Counted from the stretch's first letter, positions 44,467-54,294 are shown. The stretch is DNA of 64,000 bases from Halomonas sp. 25-S5 (GCF_029889845.1 NZ_JARANV010000017.1:1-64000); one strand, 5' to 3'. Notes: generated by a model from the letters alone, not told the origin. Numbers and translations: made by a program.

Positions 44467-45257
44467 CCACAGCGAGCGACAGGCAGCGCATCTGGCTGAC
44501 CGGGGCCACCTCGGGCATCGGCCGCGCCCTGGCCGAGCGCCTGCTCGAGCAGGGGCACCGGGTGGCGCTGAGCGCGCGCAGCGAATCGGCCCTGGCCGAG
44601 CTCTGCGACGGCCATGACAATGCCCTGCCGCTGCCCCTGGACGTGGCGGACCGCCAGGCCGTCAAGCGGGCCGGCGAGCGCCTGGCCGAGGCATTCGGCG
44701 GCCTGGACCTGGCGATCCTCAACGCCGGCACCTGCGAATACCTGGACGCGCGCGACTTCGAGGCCGACCTCGTCGAACGCGTCTTCGCTCCCAATTTCTT
44801 CGGCGCCGTCTACGGCATCGAGGCGGCGCTGCCGCTGCTGCGCCGGGCCCGCGAGGCGGGTGGCCATCCGCTGCTGGCCGCCACCTCCAGCGCCGCCGCC
44901 TACCTGCCGCTGCCCCGGGCCGAGGCCTACGGCGCCTCCAAGGCGGCACTGAGCCACTTCATGGAGTCGTTGCGCCTGGACCTGGCCGGTAAGGGCATCG
45001 GGGTCAGCCTGATCCACCCGGGCTTCGTGAAGACCCCGCTCACCGACCGCAACGACTTCGACATGCCCATGCGCGTCTCCACCGACGCCGCCGCCGAGGC
45101 GATCCTCGAAGGCCTCGCGCGGCGCCGCCTGGACATTCACTTCCCGCGCCGCTTCACGCTGCTGGTCCGGCTGATGGGCATCCTGCCCCCGAGCCTGCGC
45201 TATCGCCTGGGCCGGCGCATGACCCGCCAGGATTCGCCCGTGGAGACTCGCCGATGA
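44463..45257 (+). CDS. Short-chain dehydrogenase/reductase
   Basis: This classical SDR of 264 residues has cofactor motif TGATSGIGRAL (13-23), LNAG, catalytic Ser in AATSSAAAYLPL and YGASK (Tyr/Lys). PGFVKTPLT follows the active site. A basic, hydrophobic C-terminus (FPRRFTLLVRLMGILPPSLRYRLG) suggests membrane association. The gene is coupled by 4-base overlaps to both neighbours. Similar SDRs occur in the ChrR/SigE singlet-oxygen regulons of alphaproteobacteria next to cfa-like genes; the substrate is probably a lipid, by inference. Confidence 0.9.
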   Translation: MTTASDRQRIWLTGATSGIGRALAERLLEQGHRVALSARSESALAELCDGHDNALPLPLDVADRQAVKRAGERLAEAFGGLDLAILNAGTCEYLDARDFEADLVERVFAPNFFGAVYGIEAALPLLRRAREAGGHPLLAATSSAAAYLPLPRAEAYGASKAALSHFMESLRLDLAGKGIGVSLIHPGFVKTPLTDRNDFDMPMRVSTDAAAEAILEGLARRRLDIHFPRRFTLLVRLMGILPPSLRYRLGRRMTRQDSPVETRR

Positions 45258-46633
45258 ACGCGCCGATTCGCCCCCCGCATGACACGGCCCGACGGGACGC
45301 CGCCCGACGGAATGCCGCCCAACGCATCGCCGTGATCGGCAGCGGCATTGGCGGCATGGCCGCCGCCTGGTACCTGTCGAGCCACCACGAGGTGACGCTC
45401 TTCGAGGCCGACGACCGCCTCGGCGGCCATACCGCCACCATCGACGTTTCGCTCGAGGGACGGGACTACGCCATCGACACCGGCTTCATCGTCTTCAACG
45501 ACTGGACCTACCCGCACTTCCAGCGCCTCCTGGGGCGCCTCGGGGTCACCGCCCAGCCCACCGAGATGAGCTTCTCGGTGCACGAGACGGCCCGCGACTT
45601 CGAGTACAACGGCCACACTCTGGCGAGCCTCTTCGCCCAGCGGGGCAACCTGCTGCGCCCCCGCTTCTACCGGCTGCTGCGCAACATCCTGCGCTTCAAC
45701 CGCGAGGCGACCCGGGCACTGGAGAGCGGCCGGCTCGACCCGGCCATGACCCTCGGCGCCTGGCTCGATGCCGGCGGCTACGACGCCGACTTCCAGCAGC
45801 GCTACCTGCTGCCGATGGGCGCCGCCATCTGGTCGGCCAGCATCCGCGACCTGCGCGACTTCCCGCTGCTGTTCTTCGTGCGCTTCTTCCGCCATCACGG
45901 CCTGCTGTCGGTCAACGACCGCCCCCAGTGGTACACCCTGGTCGGCGGCTCGCGCGCTTACATCCCGGCCCTGACCGCGCCCTACGCCGAGCGCATCCGG
46001 CTCTCGACCCCGGTGCGCGGCCTTCGCCGCCACGCCGACCGGGTCGAGGTGCGATGCGACGGCGGCGTGGAGGCCTTCGATCAGGTGGTGCTAGCCTGCC
46101 ACGCCGACCAGGCGCTGGCGATGCTGGAGGATCCGAGCGACGCCGAGCGCGAGATCCTCGGCGCCCTGCCCTACGCCGACAACGAGGTGGTGCTGCACAC
46201 CGACACCCGGCTGCTGCCGCGCCGCCGGCGCGCCTGGGCGAGCTGGAACTACCGGCTCGACGGCCGCGGCGACGCGGCGCGCGTCTCGGTCACCTACGAC
46301 ATGAACATCCTGCAGCGCATGACGGCCCCGCACACCTTCTGCGTGACCCTCAACGACAGCGCCGCCATCGACCCCGCCAGGGTGCTGGGCCGCTTCACCT
46401 ACGCCCACCCGCAGTTCACCCTGGCCGGCCAGGCCGCCCAGGCCCGCCACGACGAGATCTCGGGGCCATCGCGGCGCACCCACTACTGCGGCGCCTACTG
46501 GCGCAACGGCTTCCACGAGGACGGCGTCTGGAGCGCCCTGCGGGTTGCCCGGGACCTGGGCTGCGACGAGCAGGGCCCGGGCGCCGAGGCTCCCGCCACC
46601 CGGTCGCCGGCGATCGAGGAGAGCCTGGCATGA
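45254..46633 (+). CDS. FAD-dependent amine-oxidase-type oxidoreductase
   Basis: This 459-residue flavoprotein has dinucleotide motif AVIGSGIGGMAAAWYLSSHHEVTLFEADDRLGGHT (GxGxxG then the acidic residue and GG doublet) and DTGFIVFNDWTYP. The C-terminal FAD-contact region is near GAYWRNGFHEDGVWSALRVARDLG. It belongs to the amine oxidase/desaturase superfamily that always neighbours DUF1365 and Cfa in many bacteria. A homologue in Rhodobacter acts as a fatty-acyl desaturase in furan fatty acid synthesis, as I recall, so a lipid substrate is likely. Overlaps of 4 bases on both sides place it inside the operon. Confidence 0.9.
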   Translation: MNAPIRPPHDTARRDAARRNAAQRIAVIGSGIGGMAAAWYLSSHHEVTLFEADDRLGGHTATIDVSLEGRDYAIDTGFIVFNDWTYPHFQRLLGRLGVTAQPTEMSFSVHETARDFEYNGHTLASLFAQRGNLLRPRFYRLLRNILRFNREATRALESGRLDPAMTLGAWLDAGGYDADFQQRYLLPMGAAIWSASIRDLRDFPLLFFVRFFRHHGLLSVNDRPQWYTLVGGSRAYIPALTAPYAERIRLSTPVRGLRRHADRVEVRCDGGVEAFDQVVLACHADQALAMLEDPSDAEREILGALPYADNEVVLHTDTRLLPRRRRAWASWNYRLDGRGDAARVSVTYDMNILQRMTAPHTFCVTLNDSAAIDPARVLGRFTYAHPQFTLAGQAAQARHDEISGPSRRTHYCGAYWRNGFHEDGVWSALRVARDLGCDEQGPGAEAPATRSPAIEESLA

Positions 46634-47409
46634 GGCGAACGCCGCGCTCGCGGATCTACCGGGGCAGCCTGCGCCACCGCCGCTTCCTGCCCCGTCCCCA
46701 CGCCTTCACCTACGGCCTGTGGATGGCCTGGCTCGACCTGGACGAGCTGCCCGAGCTGTTCGACGGCGTACCCGGCTTCAGCGCGCGGCGACCGGCCCTG
46801 GCACGCTTTCGCCGCCGGGACTACCTGGCCCCCCACGACCGCCCCCTCAAGCAGGCCGTGCGCGAGGAGCTCGAGCGCCAGCTCGGCAGCGCCCCGGACG
46901 GTCGCATCTGCGTGCTGACCCAGCTGCGCACCCTGGGGCTCGGTTTCAACCCGGTCTCGCTCTACTACGCCTTCGATGCCCGCGGCGAGCTGCGCGCCCT
47001 GCTCGGCGAGGTGAGCAACACCCCCTGGGGCGAGCGCACGCACTACGCCTGCTCCGTGGAGCCCCGGCGCCATGGCCACACCGCCGAGTTCGACAAGGCC
47101 ATGCACGTCTCGCCCTTCAACCCCATGGACATGACCTATCGCTGGCGCTTCGACACGCCCGGCGAATCGCTGTCCATGCACATGGAGAACTGGAAGGAGG
47201 GCCAGCGCCACTTCGACGCCACCCTGACCCTCGAGGGTCGCCCGGCGACCCGCGGCGTGCTGCTCGCCACCCTGGCGCGCCAGCCGTGGATGAGCCTGAA
47301 GACGCTGGCCGGCATCCACCTCGAGGCGCTGCGGCTGTGGCTCAAGCGCCTCCCGGTCCATGACCACCCCGGACAAGACCCCCCTTCCCGTGAGGAGAGC
47401 TCGTCGTGA
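46630..47409 (+). CDS. DUF1365 domain-containing protein
   Basis: This 259-residue protein has the DUF1365 start SRIYRGSLRHRRFLPRPHAFTYGLWMAWLDLDELPELF and FNPVSLYYAFDARGELRALLGEVSNTPWGERTHY, then KAMHVSPFNPMDMTYRWRF. No catalytic role is established. It is almost invariably found between the FAD oxidoreductase and cfa, as here, with 4-base overlaps to each, implying stoichiometric production and a shared pathway. Confidence 0.92.
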   Translation: MRRTPRSRIYRGSLRHRRFLPRPHAFTYGLWMAWLDLDELPELFDGVPGFSARRPALARFRRRDYLAPHDRPLKQAVREELERQLGSAPDGRICVLTQLRTLGLGFNPVSLYYAFDARGELRALLGEVSNTPWGERTHYACSVEPRRHGHTAEFDKAMHVSPFNPMDMTYRWRFDTPGESLSMHMENWKEGQRHFDATLTLEGRPATRGVLLATLARQPWMSLKTLAGIHLEALRLWLKRLPVHDHPGQDPPSREESSS

Positions 47410-48674
47410 ACACGCTTCGCTCCGCCACCGCCCGCCCCCTGGCCGCCGAGGGCGATCGCCTGACTCGCTGGCTCAAGCCGCGGGTGATGGCCCAGCTCGA
47501 CCGCCTGGAGGGCGGCACCATCATCCTGACCGACGGCCATCAGCGCCATCGCCTGGGCCAGGGCGGCGCGCTGCGCGTGACGCTGGTGGTGCGCCACCAC
47601 CGCGCCTGGAAGCGCCTGGCCCTGGGCGGCACCGTGGGGGCCGCCGAGGCCTACATGGACGGCGACTGGGACGCCGACGACCCGGTGGCCCTGGTGCGGC
47701 TGTTCGCCGCCAACCTGGAGCGGGTCAACGGCGAGATCGAGAATGGCCCGGCGCGCCTCGGCCGCTGGCTGCTGGGCGGCCTCTACCGCCTGCAGCGCAA
47801 CAGCCTGAGCGGCTCGAAGCGCAACATCGCCGCCCACTACGACATCGGCAACGCGCTCTTCTCCACCTTCCTCGACCGCGAGCACCGCATGTACTCGAGC
47901 GCGGTCTTCCCCCACGCCGAGGCGAGCCTCGAGGAGGCCTCGTCCCACAAGCTCGACCTGATGCTCGAGAAGCTCGACGTCCAGGCCCACCACCACCTGC
48001 TGGAAATCGGCACCGGCTGGGGCGGGCTGGCCATCCACGCGGCGAAGACCCGCGGCTGTCGCGTCACCACCACCACCATCTCCGCGGAGCAGCACGCCTT
48101 CACGGCACAGCGCATCGAGGAGGAGGGGCTGGGCGAGCGCATCACCCTGCTGCAGCAGGACTATCGCCAGCTGGAGGGGCGCTTCGACCGGCTGATCTCG
48201 GTGGAGATGATCGAGGCGGTGGGTCACCAGTACCTCGGCACTTACCTGGCGACGCTGGACCGGCTGCTGACCGATGACGGCCAGGCCATGCTGCAGGCGA
48301 TCACCATTCGTGACCAGCGCTACGAGGCGGCCAAGCGCGAGATGGACTTCATCAAGCGTCATATCTTCCCGGGGGGCTTCCTGCCCTCGCACCACGCTAT
48401 CCTCGATGGCCTGACGCACCATACCTCGCTCAACGTCATCGACCTGGACGAGATCGGCCTGCACTACGCCCGCACCCTGCGCGAGTGGCGCCACCGCTTC
48501 GAGGCGAGCCTGGAGACCGTACGCCGGCTCGGCTACGACGAGCGCTTCATCCGCATGTGGCGCTACTACCTGTGCTACTGCGAGGGCGGTTTCCTGGAGC
48601 GCACCATCGGCACCTGCCAGCTGCTGCTGGCCAAGCCCGGCGCCCGGCCGGCCCCGCTCACCGGCGCGGCGTGA
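47406..48674 (+). CDS. cfa: Cyclopropane-fatty-acyl-phospholipid synthase-family methyltransferase
   Basis: This SAM-dependent enzyme of 422 residues methylates or cyclopropanates unsaturated acyl chains of membrane phospholipids. The SAM motif is LLEIGTGWGGLAIHAAK. SVEMIEAVGHQYL, FIKRHIFPGGFLPS and HYARTLREWRHRFE are the Cfa-family active-site segments. Translation starts at GTG 47406 inside the DUF1365 stop region. It is the last gene of the cluster and ends 16 bases from the convergent GGDEF-EAL gene. Whether the product is a cyclopropane or a methylated precursor cannot be told by eye. Confidence 0.92.
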   Translation: MNTLRSATARPLAAEGDRLTRWLKPRVMAQLDRLEGGTIILTDGHQRHRLGQGGALRVTLVVRHHRAWKRLALGGTVGAAEAYMDGDWDADDPVALVRLFAANLERVNGEIENGPARLGRWLLGGLYRLQRNSLSGSKRNIAAHYDIGNALFSTFLDREHRMYSSAVFPHAEASLEEASSHKLDLMLEKLDVQAHHHLLEIGTGWGGLAIHAAKTRGCRVTTTTISAEQHAFTAQRIEEEGLGERITLLQQDYRQLEGRFDRLISVEMIEAVGHQYLGTYLATLDRLLTDDGQAMLQAITIRDQRYEAAKREMDFIKRHIFPGGFLPSHHAILDGLTHHTSLNVIDLDEIGLHYARTLREWRHRFEASLETVRRLGYDERFIRMWRYYLCYCEGGFLERTIGTCQLLLAKPGARPAPLTGAA

Positions 48675-48690
48675 TCCGCTCTGCCTGGTG

Positions 48691-50559
48691 CTAAGCGGAC
48701 GCCTCGGCAAGGCGCCGGCCCTGAGCAGACCGGCTCCCTGAGGCCTGCTCCCGCCACTGGGCCTCCAGGCGCGCCGCCGGCAGGGGCCTGGCATAGAAGA
48801 ACCCCTGGACCTGGGCACAGCCCTGGGCGAAGAGGAAGTCACGCTGCGCCTCGGTCTCGACGCCTTCCGCGATCACCTCCAGCTCGAGCCCCCGGGCCAT
48901 GGCTAGGACGGCACAGACGATGGACGCGTCGGCGCGGTCATCGGGCAGCGCCTGGATAAACGCACGGTCGAGCTTGAGCTTGTCCAGCGGCAAGTGCTTG
49001 AGGTACCCCAGGGAAGAATAGCCGGTGCCGAAATCGTCGATGGCGACCTGATGCCCCTGCCGTCGCAGCCGTTCCAGCCGCGGGGCGATATCGCCGGCAC
49101 GCTCGTCGAGCAGGACCGATTCGGTCAGCTCCAGGCCCAGCAGCCGGGCCGGCACCCGATGGCGGGCCAGCCCGGTGGCGAGCGCGGTCTCCAGATCCCC
49201 CTGGAAGAGCTGCATGGCCGAGATGTTGATCCATACCATCGCCTCGGGCATCCCCGTCTTCTGCCAGTGAGCGAGCTGAGCGAGGGCCTGGTCGATTACC
49301 CAGTCGCCCAGCGTCGACATCAGGCCGTGGCGCTCGGCCAGCGGGATGAAGTCGCCGGGGGAGATCATGCCGTCCCGGGGGTGCCGCCAGCGCAGCAGCG
49401 CCTCCAGCCCGGCCAGGCTGTCATCTTCCAGTCGATACTGCGGCTGGAAGTGCAGTTCGAGCTGGCCGCCGATGGCTAGGGCGTTGCGGAGGTCATTGAG
49501 CAGGCCGAGCTGCGGGCTATCCTGGACATCCAGGGCGGGGCGGAAACGCAGGCTGTGATTGCGACCGTTGCGCTTGGCACCGAAGAGGGCCGACTCCAGC
49601 CGCTGGAAGAGCACATCGGCCTCGCGGCCATCCTCGGGGGAGCGGCAGCTGCCTATCGTCAGCCCCAGCCGGAGGCTGTGCCGGTCGATTTCGAAGGGTT
49701 GACCCAGATGGTGCTGGAGCCCCTTGATCCAGGTGTCATGATCGCTCTGCGTCGTGGTGCGGATCACCATGAACTCGTCGCCCCCCAACCGACCGACCAC
49801 GCCGCCGGCCGCGTGCCTGGCCAGCCGCTGCCCGAAGTGCGATAGCAGCCGGTCGCCGAGCTCGACGCCGATGCCGTCGTTGATCTCCTTGAAGCCATCG
49901 ATGTCGATCAGCGCCATGTCCAGGCTCTCGCCCGCCCGCAGGTGACGGAGACGGGAGGCCAGCAGGTCATGCAGTCGCCGGCGGTTGGGCAGGCCGGTGA
50001 GCGGGTCCTCGAAGCCGATCCGCTGAAGATCCCTCTCCCGGGCCTTGTGGACAGAGATATCGGTAAACAGGCAGACATGGTGGGTGATGCGACCTGCCTC
50101 GTCATGGACGGCTCGGACGCGCAGCCATTCGGGATACTCGTCGCCCTGCTTGCGCCGGCTCCAGATCTCCCCCTGCCAGCCGCCAGTGGTCCACAGGGCC
50201 TGCCAATAGCGCTCGAAGAATGCCTTGTCATGACGCGGTGCCGCCAGGGAGCTGGCAGAAATGCCGCGGACCTCGTCCAGGGTGTAGCCGGTGATGCGGG
50301 TGAAGGCCGGGTTGACGGCCTCGATGCGGTTGGCGGCATCGGTGATGATGACGCCCTCCTCCGAGAGGGAGAGGGCCTCCTCGCCGAGGCGAGCCCTTTG
50401 GTGCACCAGGCGCACCTGGCGCCAGGCATCCAGCAGGCCGAGGACGACCAGGACGGCCGCGGCCAGGCGCAGCGGAATGCCGGGCAGCCAGAGACTGGCC
50501 GAGAAGGCCGAGAGCGCCACCCAGGGCATGGGACGATTGAGGGAGAAGGCTGGCCACAT
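48691..50559 (-). CDS. PAS-GGDEF-EAL cyclic-di-GMP signalling protein
   Basis: This 622-residue protein has an N-terminal hydrophobic region with probably two membrane helices (about 12-45). A PAS domain follows ([26 protein letters not shown]), then a GGDEF domain with intact RLGGDEF and [13 protein letters not shown]. The EAL domain carries [39 protein letters not shown] and AEGVET. Both catalytic signatures look functional, so it could make and degrade c-di-GMP. No RxxD inhibitory site precedes GGDEF. It is convergent with cfa and divergent from fabA. No clear ribosome site precedes the ATG. Confidence 0.92.
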   Translation of the reverse strand: MWPAFSLNRPMPWVALSAFSASLWLPGIPLRLAAAVLVVLGLLDAWRQVRLVHQRARLGEEALSLSEEGVIITDAANRIEAVNPAFTRITGYTLDEVRGISASSLAAPRHDKAFFERYWQALWTTGGWQGEIWSRRKQGDEYPEWLRVRAVHDEAGRITHHVCLFTDISVHKARERDLQRIGFEDPLTGLPNRRRLHDLLASRLRHLRAGESLDMALIDIDGFKEINDGIGVELGDRLLSHFGQRLARHAAGGVVGRLGGDEFMVIRTTTQSDHDTWIKGLQHHLGQPFEIDRHSLRLGLTIGSCRSPEDGREADVLFQRLESALFGAKRNGRNHSLRFRPALDVQDSPQLGLLNDLRNALAIGGQLELHFQPQYRLEDDSLAGLEALLRWRHPRDGMISPGDFIPLAERHGLMSTLGDWVIDQALAQLAHWQKTGMPEAMVWINISAMQLFQGDLETALATGLARHRVPARLLGLELTESVLLDERAGDIAPRLERLRRQGHQVAIDDFGTGYSSLGYLKHLPLDKLKLDRAFIQALPDDRADASIVCAVLAMARGLELEVIAEGVETEAQRDFLFAQGCAQVQGFFYARPLPAARLEAQWREQASGSRSAQGRRLAEASA

Positions 50560-50802
50560 GGAGGGCTGACGCTCACTTGGTGGATGGAATCATGTCCCGG
50601 CATGACCAGGAGCATGCATGACCTATCGGCTGCCACGCGAAAATCTGAACCCCTTGCCGCGTCATGGCGATCGGGTCGCAGGGGATTCCCCTCGAATCCG
50701 TTCGGCGTGCATTCATCGAGTGTGGACAGTAGACTAGGCACAGCCGCCCGGCGGCCCAGGCCGCTTTCGGCACACATCAATCTCGACTCTCGGAACGATT
50801 CA

Positions 50803-51318
50803 GTGACCAAGCAACACTCCTTTGATCACGAAGAACTGCTGGCCTGCTCACGCGGCGAGCTGTTCGGTCCGGGCAATGCCCAGTTGCCGGCCCCCAACAT
50901 GCTGATGCTCGATCGCATCATGCACATCCACGAGGAAGGCGGGGATCACGGCAAGGGCGAGCTGATCGCCGAGCTGGATATTCACCCCGACCTGTGGTTC
51001 TTCGGCTGTCACTTCCCCGGCGATCCGGTGATGCCCGGCTGCCTGGGCCTGGACGCCATGTGGCAACTGGTGGGCTTCTACCTGGGCTGGCTCGGCCACC
51101 CCGGCCGCGGCCGCGCCCTGGGCTGCGGCGATGTCAAGTTCAGTGGCCAGATCCTGCCCGAGGCCCGCAAGGTCACCTACCGCATCAACATCAAGCGCAT
51201 CATCACCCGGCGCCTGATCCTGGGCATGGCAGACGGCACCGTATCCGTCGACGGCCGCGACATCTACCAGGCCAACGACCTGCGCGTCGGCCTGTTCACC
51301 TCCACCGCGAATTTCTGA
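50803..51318 (+). CDS. fabA: 3-Hydroxydecanoyl-ACP dehydratase/isomerase
   Basis: FabA dehydrates 3-hydroxydecanoyl-ACP and isomerises the product to cis-3-decenoyl-ACP, the branch point for unsaturated fatty acids. The 171 residues match E. coli FabA in length. The catalytic dyad is His70 in [14 protein letters not shown] and Asp84 in [10 protein letters not shown]. The start is GTG at 50803 ([13 protein letters not shown]), since no ATG occurs near; the frame upstream is leader. It is followed 13 bases later by fabB. No FabR or FadR operator was recognised in 50560-50802. Confidence 0.96.
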   Translation: MTKQHSFDHEELLACSRGELFGPGNAQLPAPNMLMLDRIMHIHEEGGDHGKGELIAELDIHPDLWFFGCHFPGDPVMPGCLGLDAMWQLVGFYLGWLGHPGRGRALGCGDVKFSGQILPEARKVTYRINIKRIITRRLILGMADGTVSVDGRDIYQANDLRVGLFTSTANF

Positions 51319-51331
51319 ACAGGAGGCTCCC

Positions 51332-52549
51332 ATGCGACGAGTGGTAGTCACCGGCCTGGGCATCGTGTCCTGCCTGGGCAATGACGCACAACAGGTTCTG
51401 GACGCGCTCAGGAACGGGCGCTCGGGTATTCGCTTCAAGGAAGACTACGCAGAGCGGGGCTTCCGCAGCCAGGTGGCCGGCAGCGTCGACATCGACCTGG
51501 ACGTCCTGATCGACCGCAAGCTGCGTCGCTTCATGGGCGACGCCGCGGCCTTCGCCTATGTCTCCATGGCCCAGGCCATCGAGGACTCGGGGTTGGCCCC
51601 GGAGCAGGTCTCCAGCGAACGCACCGGGCTGATCGCCGGCTCCGGCGGCGCCTCCAGCGCCAACCAGGTGGAGGCCGCCGACCTGTTGCGCGAGAAGGGG
51701 CTGCGCCGCGTGGGTCCCTACCGGGTCACCCGCACCATGGGCAGCACCGTCTCGGCCTGCCTGGCAACCCCGTTCCGGATCAAGGGCGTCAACTACTCCA
51801 TCTCCTCGGCCTGCGCCACCTCGGCCCATTGCATCGGCAGTGCCATGGAGCAGATCCAGATGGGCAAGCAGGACGTGGTCTTCGCCGGCGGCGGCGAAGA
51901 GGAGCACTGGACCCTCTCCTGCCTGTTCGATGCCATGGGAGCGCTCTCGACCCACTACAACAACACCCCCGACAAGGCCTCCCGGCCCTATGACCAGGCC
52001 CGCGACGGCTTCGTCATCGCCGGCGGCGGCGGCATGCTGGTACTCGAGGAGCTGGAGCACGCCCGCGCCCGCGGCGCGAAGATCTATGCCGAGGTGACCG
52101 GCTACGGCGCCACCTCCGATGGCTACGACATGGTCGCTCCCTCCGGCGAGGGCGCGATGCGCTGTATGCGCCAGGCCATGGCCGGCGTCGATGGCAAGAT
52201 CGACTACATCAACACCCACGGAACCTCGACGCCAGTGGGCGATGTGGCCGAGCTCAAGGCGATCCGTGAGGTCTTCGGCGACACTACGCCGGCGATGAGC
52301 TCCACCAAGTCGTTGACCGGCCACTCCCTGGGGGCCACCGGCGTGCAGGAGGCGATCTACTCGCTGCTGATGATGGAGCACGACTTCATCGCCGCCTCCG
52401 CTAACATCGAGTCCCTCGACGAGCAGGCCGACGGCTTCGATATCGTCACCCAGCGCCGCGACGGCGTGAAGATCGAGCGGGTGCTCTCCAACAGCTTCGG
52501 CTTCGGCGGCACCAACGCCTGCCTGGTGCTGGAGAAGGTCCGCGACTGA
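51332..52549 (+). CDS. fabB: 3-Oxoacyl-ACP synthase I
   Basis: FabB elongates cis-3-decenoyl-ACP made by FabA, so the fabAB operon is the unsaturated fatty acid pathway. This thiolase-fold condensing enzyme of 405 residues has nucleophile Cys161 in [10 protein letters not shown], and the two His in [11 protein letters not shown] and [17 protein letters not shown] precedes the ATG closely. A large terminator follows. Confidence 0.97.
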   Translation: MRRVVVTGLGIVSCLGNDAQQVLDALRNGRSGIRFKEDYAERGFRSQVAGSVDIDLDVLIDRKLRRFMGDAAAFAYVSMAQAIEDSGLAPEQVSSERTGLIAGSGGASSANQVEAADLLREKGLRRVGPYRVTRTMGSTVSACLATPFRIKGVNYSISSACATSAHCIGSAMEQIQMGKQDVVFAGGGEEEHWTLSCLFDAMGALSTHYNNTPDKASRPYDQARDGFVIAGGGGMLVLEELEHARARGAKIYAEVTGYGATSDGYDMVAPSGEGAMRCMRQAMAGVDGKIDYINTHGTSTPVGDVAELKAIREVFGDTTPAMSSTKSLTGHSLGATGVQEAIYSLLMMEHDFIAASANIESLDEQADGFDIVTQRRDGVKIERVLSNSFGFGGTNACLVLEKVRD

Positions 52550-52564
52550 TCCGTCGCGCTCCGC

Positions 52565-52609
52565 ACGCAACGCAAGAGGCGCCCCTTGGGGGCGCCTCTT
52601 GCGTTGCGT
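52565..52609. terminator. Long bidirectional terminator between fabB and plsC
   Basis: A 21-bp perfect stem with a 3-base loop lies 15 bases after fabB and 12 bases after the convergent plsC. There is no strong T-run on either side; stem length alone would stall polymerase or protect 3' ends. Confidence 0.75.
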
Positions 52610-52621
52610 GGCCGGTCAGCG

Positions 52622-53383
52622 TCAGGCCAGGGGCTTCTCGGTGGCCGCCGGTTCGGCCGTGGCCGGGCGCGGCACCTCGGAGATCTCGGCCAGCCGGGCC
52701 TCGATCCACGCCTCCACCTCGACCAGCACTTCCTCAGAGGTACGGCCGGCGGTCTCGATGGGCTCGCCCACCTCCAGCGACAGGCGCCCCGGGCGCTTGA
52801 CCCAGTGACGTCCCGGCCAGCGCTCCCCGGCGTTGTGGGCCACCGGCACCACCGGCACCCCGGCGCGACAGGCGATCACCACACCACTCTTGCTGTAGCG
52901 ACGCTGGCTTCCCGGTGCCACCCGGGTCCCCTCGGGGAAGATCAGCACCGAGAGCCCCTCGTCGAGCCGGGACTTGCCCTGGGCGAGCACCTGCTTCATG
53001 GCCCGGGCGGGCTTGCTGCGGTCCAGGGCGATGGGATGCAACAGCTGCAGCCCCCAGCCGAAGATCGGGATGTTCAGCAGCTCCCGCTTGAGCACCGTGC
53101 AGACCGGCGGATGCAGCAGCTGCAGGTAGACGGTCTCCCACTCGGATTGGTGGTTGGCGAGGATGACGCAGGGGCCGTCAGGCAATCGCTCATGGCCGCG
53201 GAAGTCGTAGCGCACCCCGCAGGCCAGGCGAAACCAGGCGATGATGAAGTGATTGTAGAGGTTGAGCAAGCGATAGCGGGAGCGCAGCGGCAGGAAGGGC
53301 GCCGGCGGCAGGAAGAGCACGCCGCTGACCAGCATCGCCAGGAAGTAGCCGGCATAGAAGACCAGGCTGCGGATCACATTCAT
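52622..53383 (-). CDS. plsC: 1-Acyl-sn-glycerol-3-phosphate acyltransferase-family protein
   Basis: This lysophospholipid acyltransferase of 253 residues has an N-terminal membrane segment (VIRSLVFYAGYFLAMLVSGVLFLP), the catalytic block NHQSEWET (HX4E rather than HX4D) and the substrate-binding FPEGTR. PVVPVAHNAGERW is also family-typical. The HX4E form occurs in many proteobacterial LPLAT proteins. It makes phosphatidic acid from lysophosphatidic acid, by family. ATG 53383 overlaps the upstream gene stop by 4 bases. Confidence 0.9.
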   Translation of the reverse strand: MNVIRSLVFYAGYFLAMLVSGVLFLPPAPFLPLRSRYRLLNLYNHFIIAWFRLACGVRYDFRGHERLPDGPCVILANHQSEWETVYLQLLHPPVCTVLKRELLNIPIFGWGLQLLHPIALDRSKPARAMKQVLAQGKSRLDEGLSVLIFPEGTRVAPGSQRRYSKSGVVIACRAGVPVVPVAHNAGERWPGRHWVKRPGRLSLEVGEPIETAGRTSEEVLVEVEAWIEARLAEISEVPRPATAEPAATEKPLA

Positions 53384-54270
53384 CGTGGCATCGACTCCTC
53401 TGCCGCCTTGACGTCGTCCCTGGCCAGGCACCAGGTATCCAGCATGCGCCCGACCTCCAGGCGCCAGGGCTTCTGGTGGACGCCGAACACGTCCAGCACC
53501 CGCCGGCAGTTGAGCACCCGACGCAGCGGCTGGTCATGGTGGTGGTTCAGCGCCTTGACGCCGCCCAGCGCAACCCGTTCACCACGCCCCTCGAGCCGCG
53601 TGGTGAGCTGGGTGCGCACCATGGAGACGAAGGTGTAGGCACTCACCGGCTCGGTGCCGGCCAGGTGGTAGCTGCCCCAGGCCTCGGCCCCGCAGTGCTG
53701 CTGCTGGAGCATGCCGATCAGCGCCATGGCCACGGCATCCGCCGATGTCGGGCAGAAGATCACATCGGACTCAGCACGCACCTCGCCGCCATCCACCAGG
53801 GTGTCGAGCAGCTCGCTGAGCCAGGCCTGGCTGCCCTCCAGGGCGAACAGCGGCCCCAGGCGCACGATCAGGTGTCGAGGGTATTCGGCACGGATCCGAT
53901 CGCCAGTACGTATCAGTCGCCGCAGGCTGTCGTCGCGGGGCTCGGGGATCACGTGCTCGTCGATGGGGATATCGAGGCCATCCTCGTAGAGCTGGTCGGA
54001 GACGCACCATACCAGCGGGGTGTCCGCCTCGCGGCAGGCCTCCATGCAGGCCTCGACCGCCTCGGCATGGGCCGTGACGGCCGCCGGCTCGGCGGTGATC
54101 GGCCGCGACAGCGGCGGGATCACCAGCGCATCCGGGCGCAGCTCCTCGAGCAGCTGGGGCGTGGGCGCAAGACCCGGCTCGATGGTGAGCTCGGTGTCGC
54201 TGCGCCGGTTGGCCTCGCGGGCCAGCGCCAGGCTCAGGCAGTGCCCGGCCTCCAGAATCAGCAGCTTCAC
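53380..54270 (-). CDS. Degenerate RmlD-like sugar-nucleotide-binding protein
   Basis: This 296-residue extended-SDR fold relates to dTDP-4-dehydrorhamnose reductase: VSDQLYEDGLDIPIDEHVIPEP aligns with the family STDYVFDG...P..E....P. The N-terminal GxxGxxG is replaced by LEAGHCLSLAL. The catalytic Tyr-x3-Lys region reads RDDSLRRLIRTGD, with neither Tyr nor Lys. Reductase activity is therefore improbable; a regulatory or binding role is possible. The gene is coupled to plsC by an ATGA overlap and follows ssb by 24 bases. Confidence 0.78.
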   Translation of the reverse strand: MKLLILEAGHCLSLALAREANRRSDTELTIEPGLAPTPQLLEELRPDALVIPPLSRPITAEPAAVTAHAEAVEACMEACREADTPLVWCVSDQLYEDGLDIPIDEHVIPEPRDDSLRRLIRTGDRIRAEYPRHLIVRLGPLFALEGSQAWLSELLDTLVDGGEVRAESDVIFCPTSADAVAMALIGMLQQQHCGAEAWGSYHLAGTEPVSAYTFVSMVRTQLTTRLEGRGERVALGGVKALNHHHDQPLRRVLNCRRVLDVFGVHQKPWRLEVGRMLDTWCLARDDVKAAEESMPR

Positions 54271-54294
54271 GGCACCTCCTCGGCTGGCCCCTGG

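Noticed and set aside
49942..50802. Extended N-terminus for fabA
   Set aside because: The frame is open far upstream but antisense to the GGDEF-EAL gene; FabA length and the active-site numbering fit the GTG at 50803.
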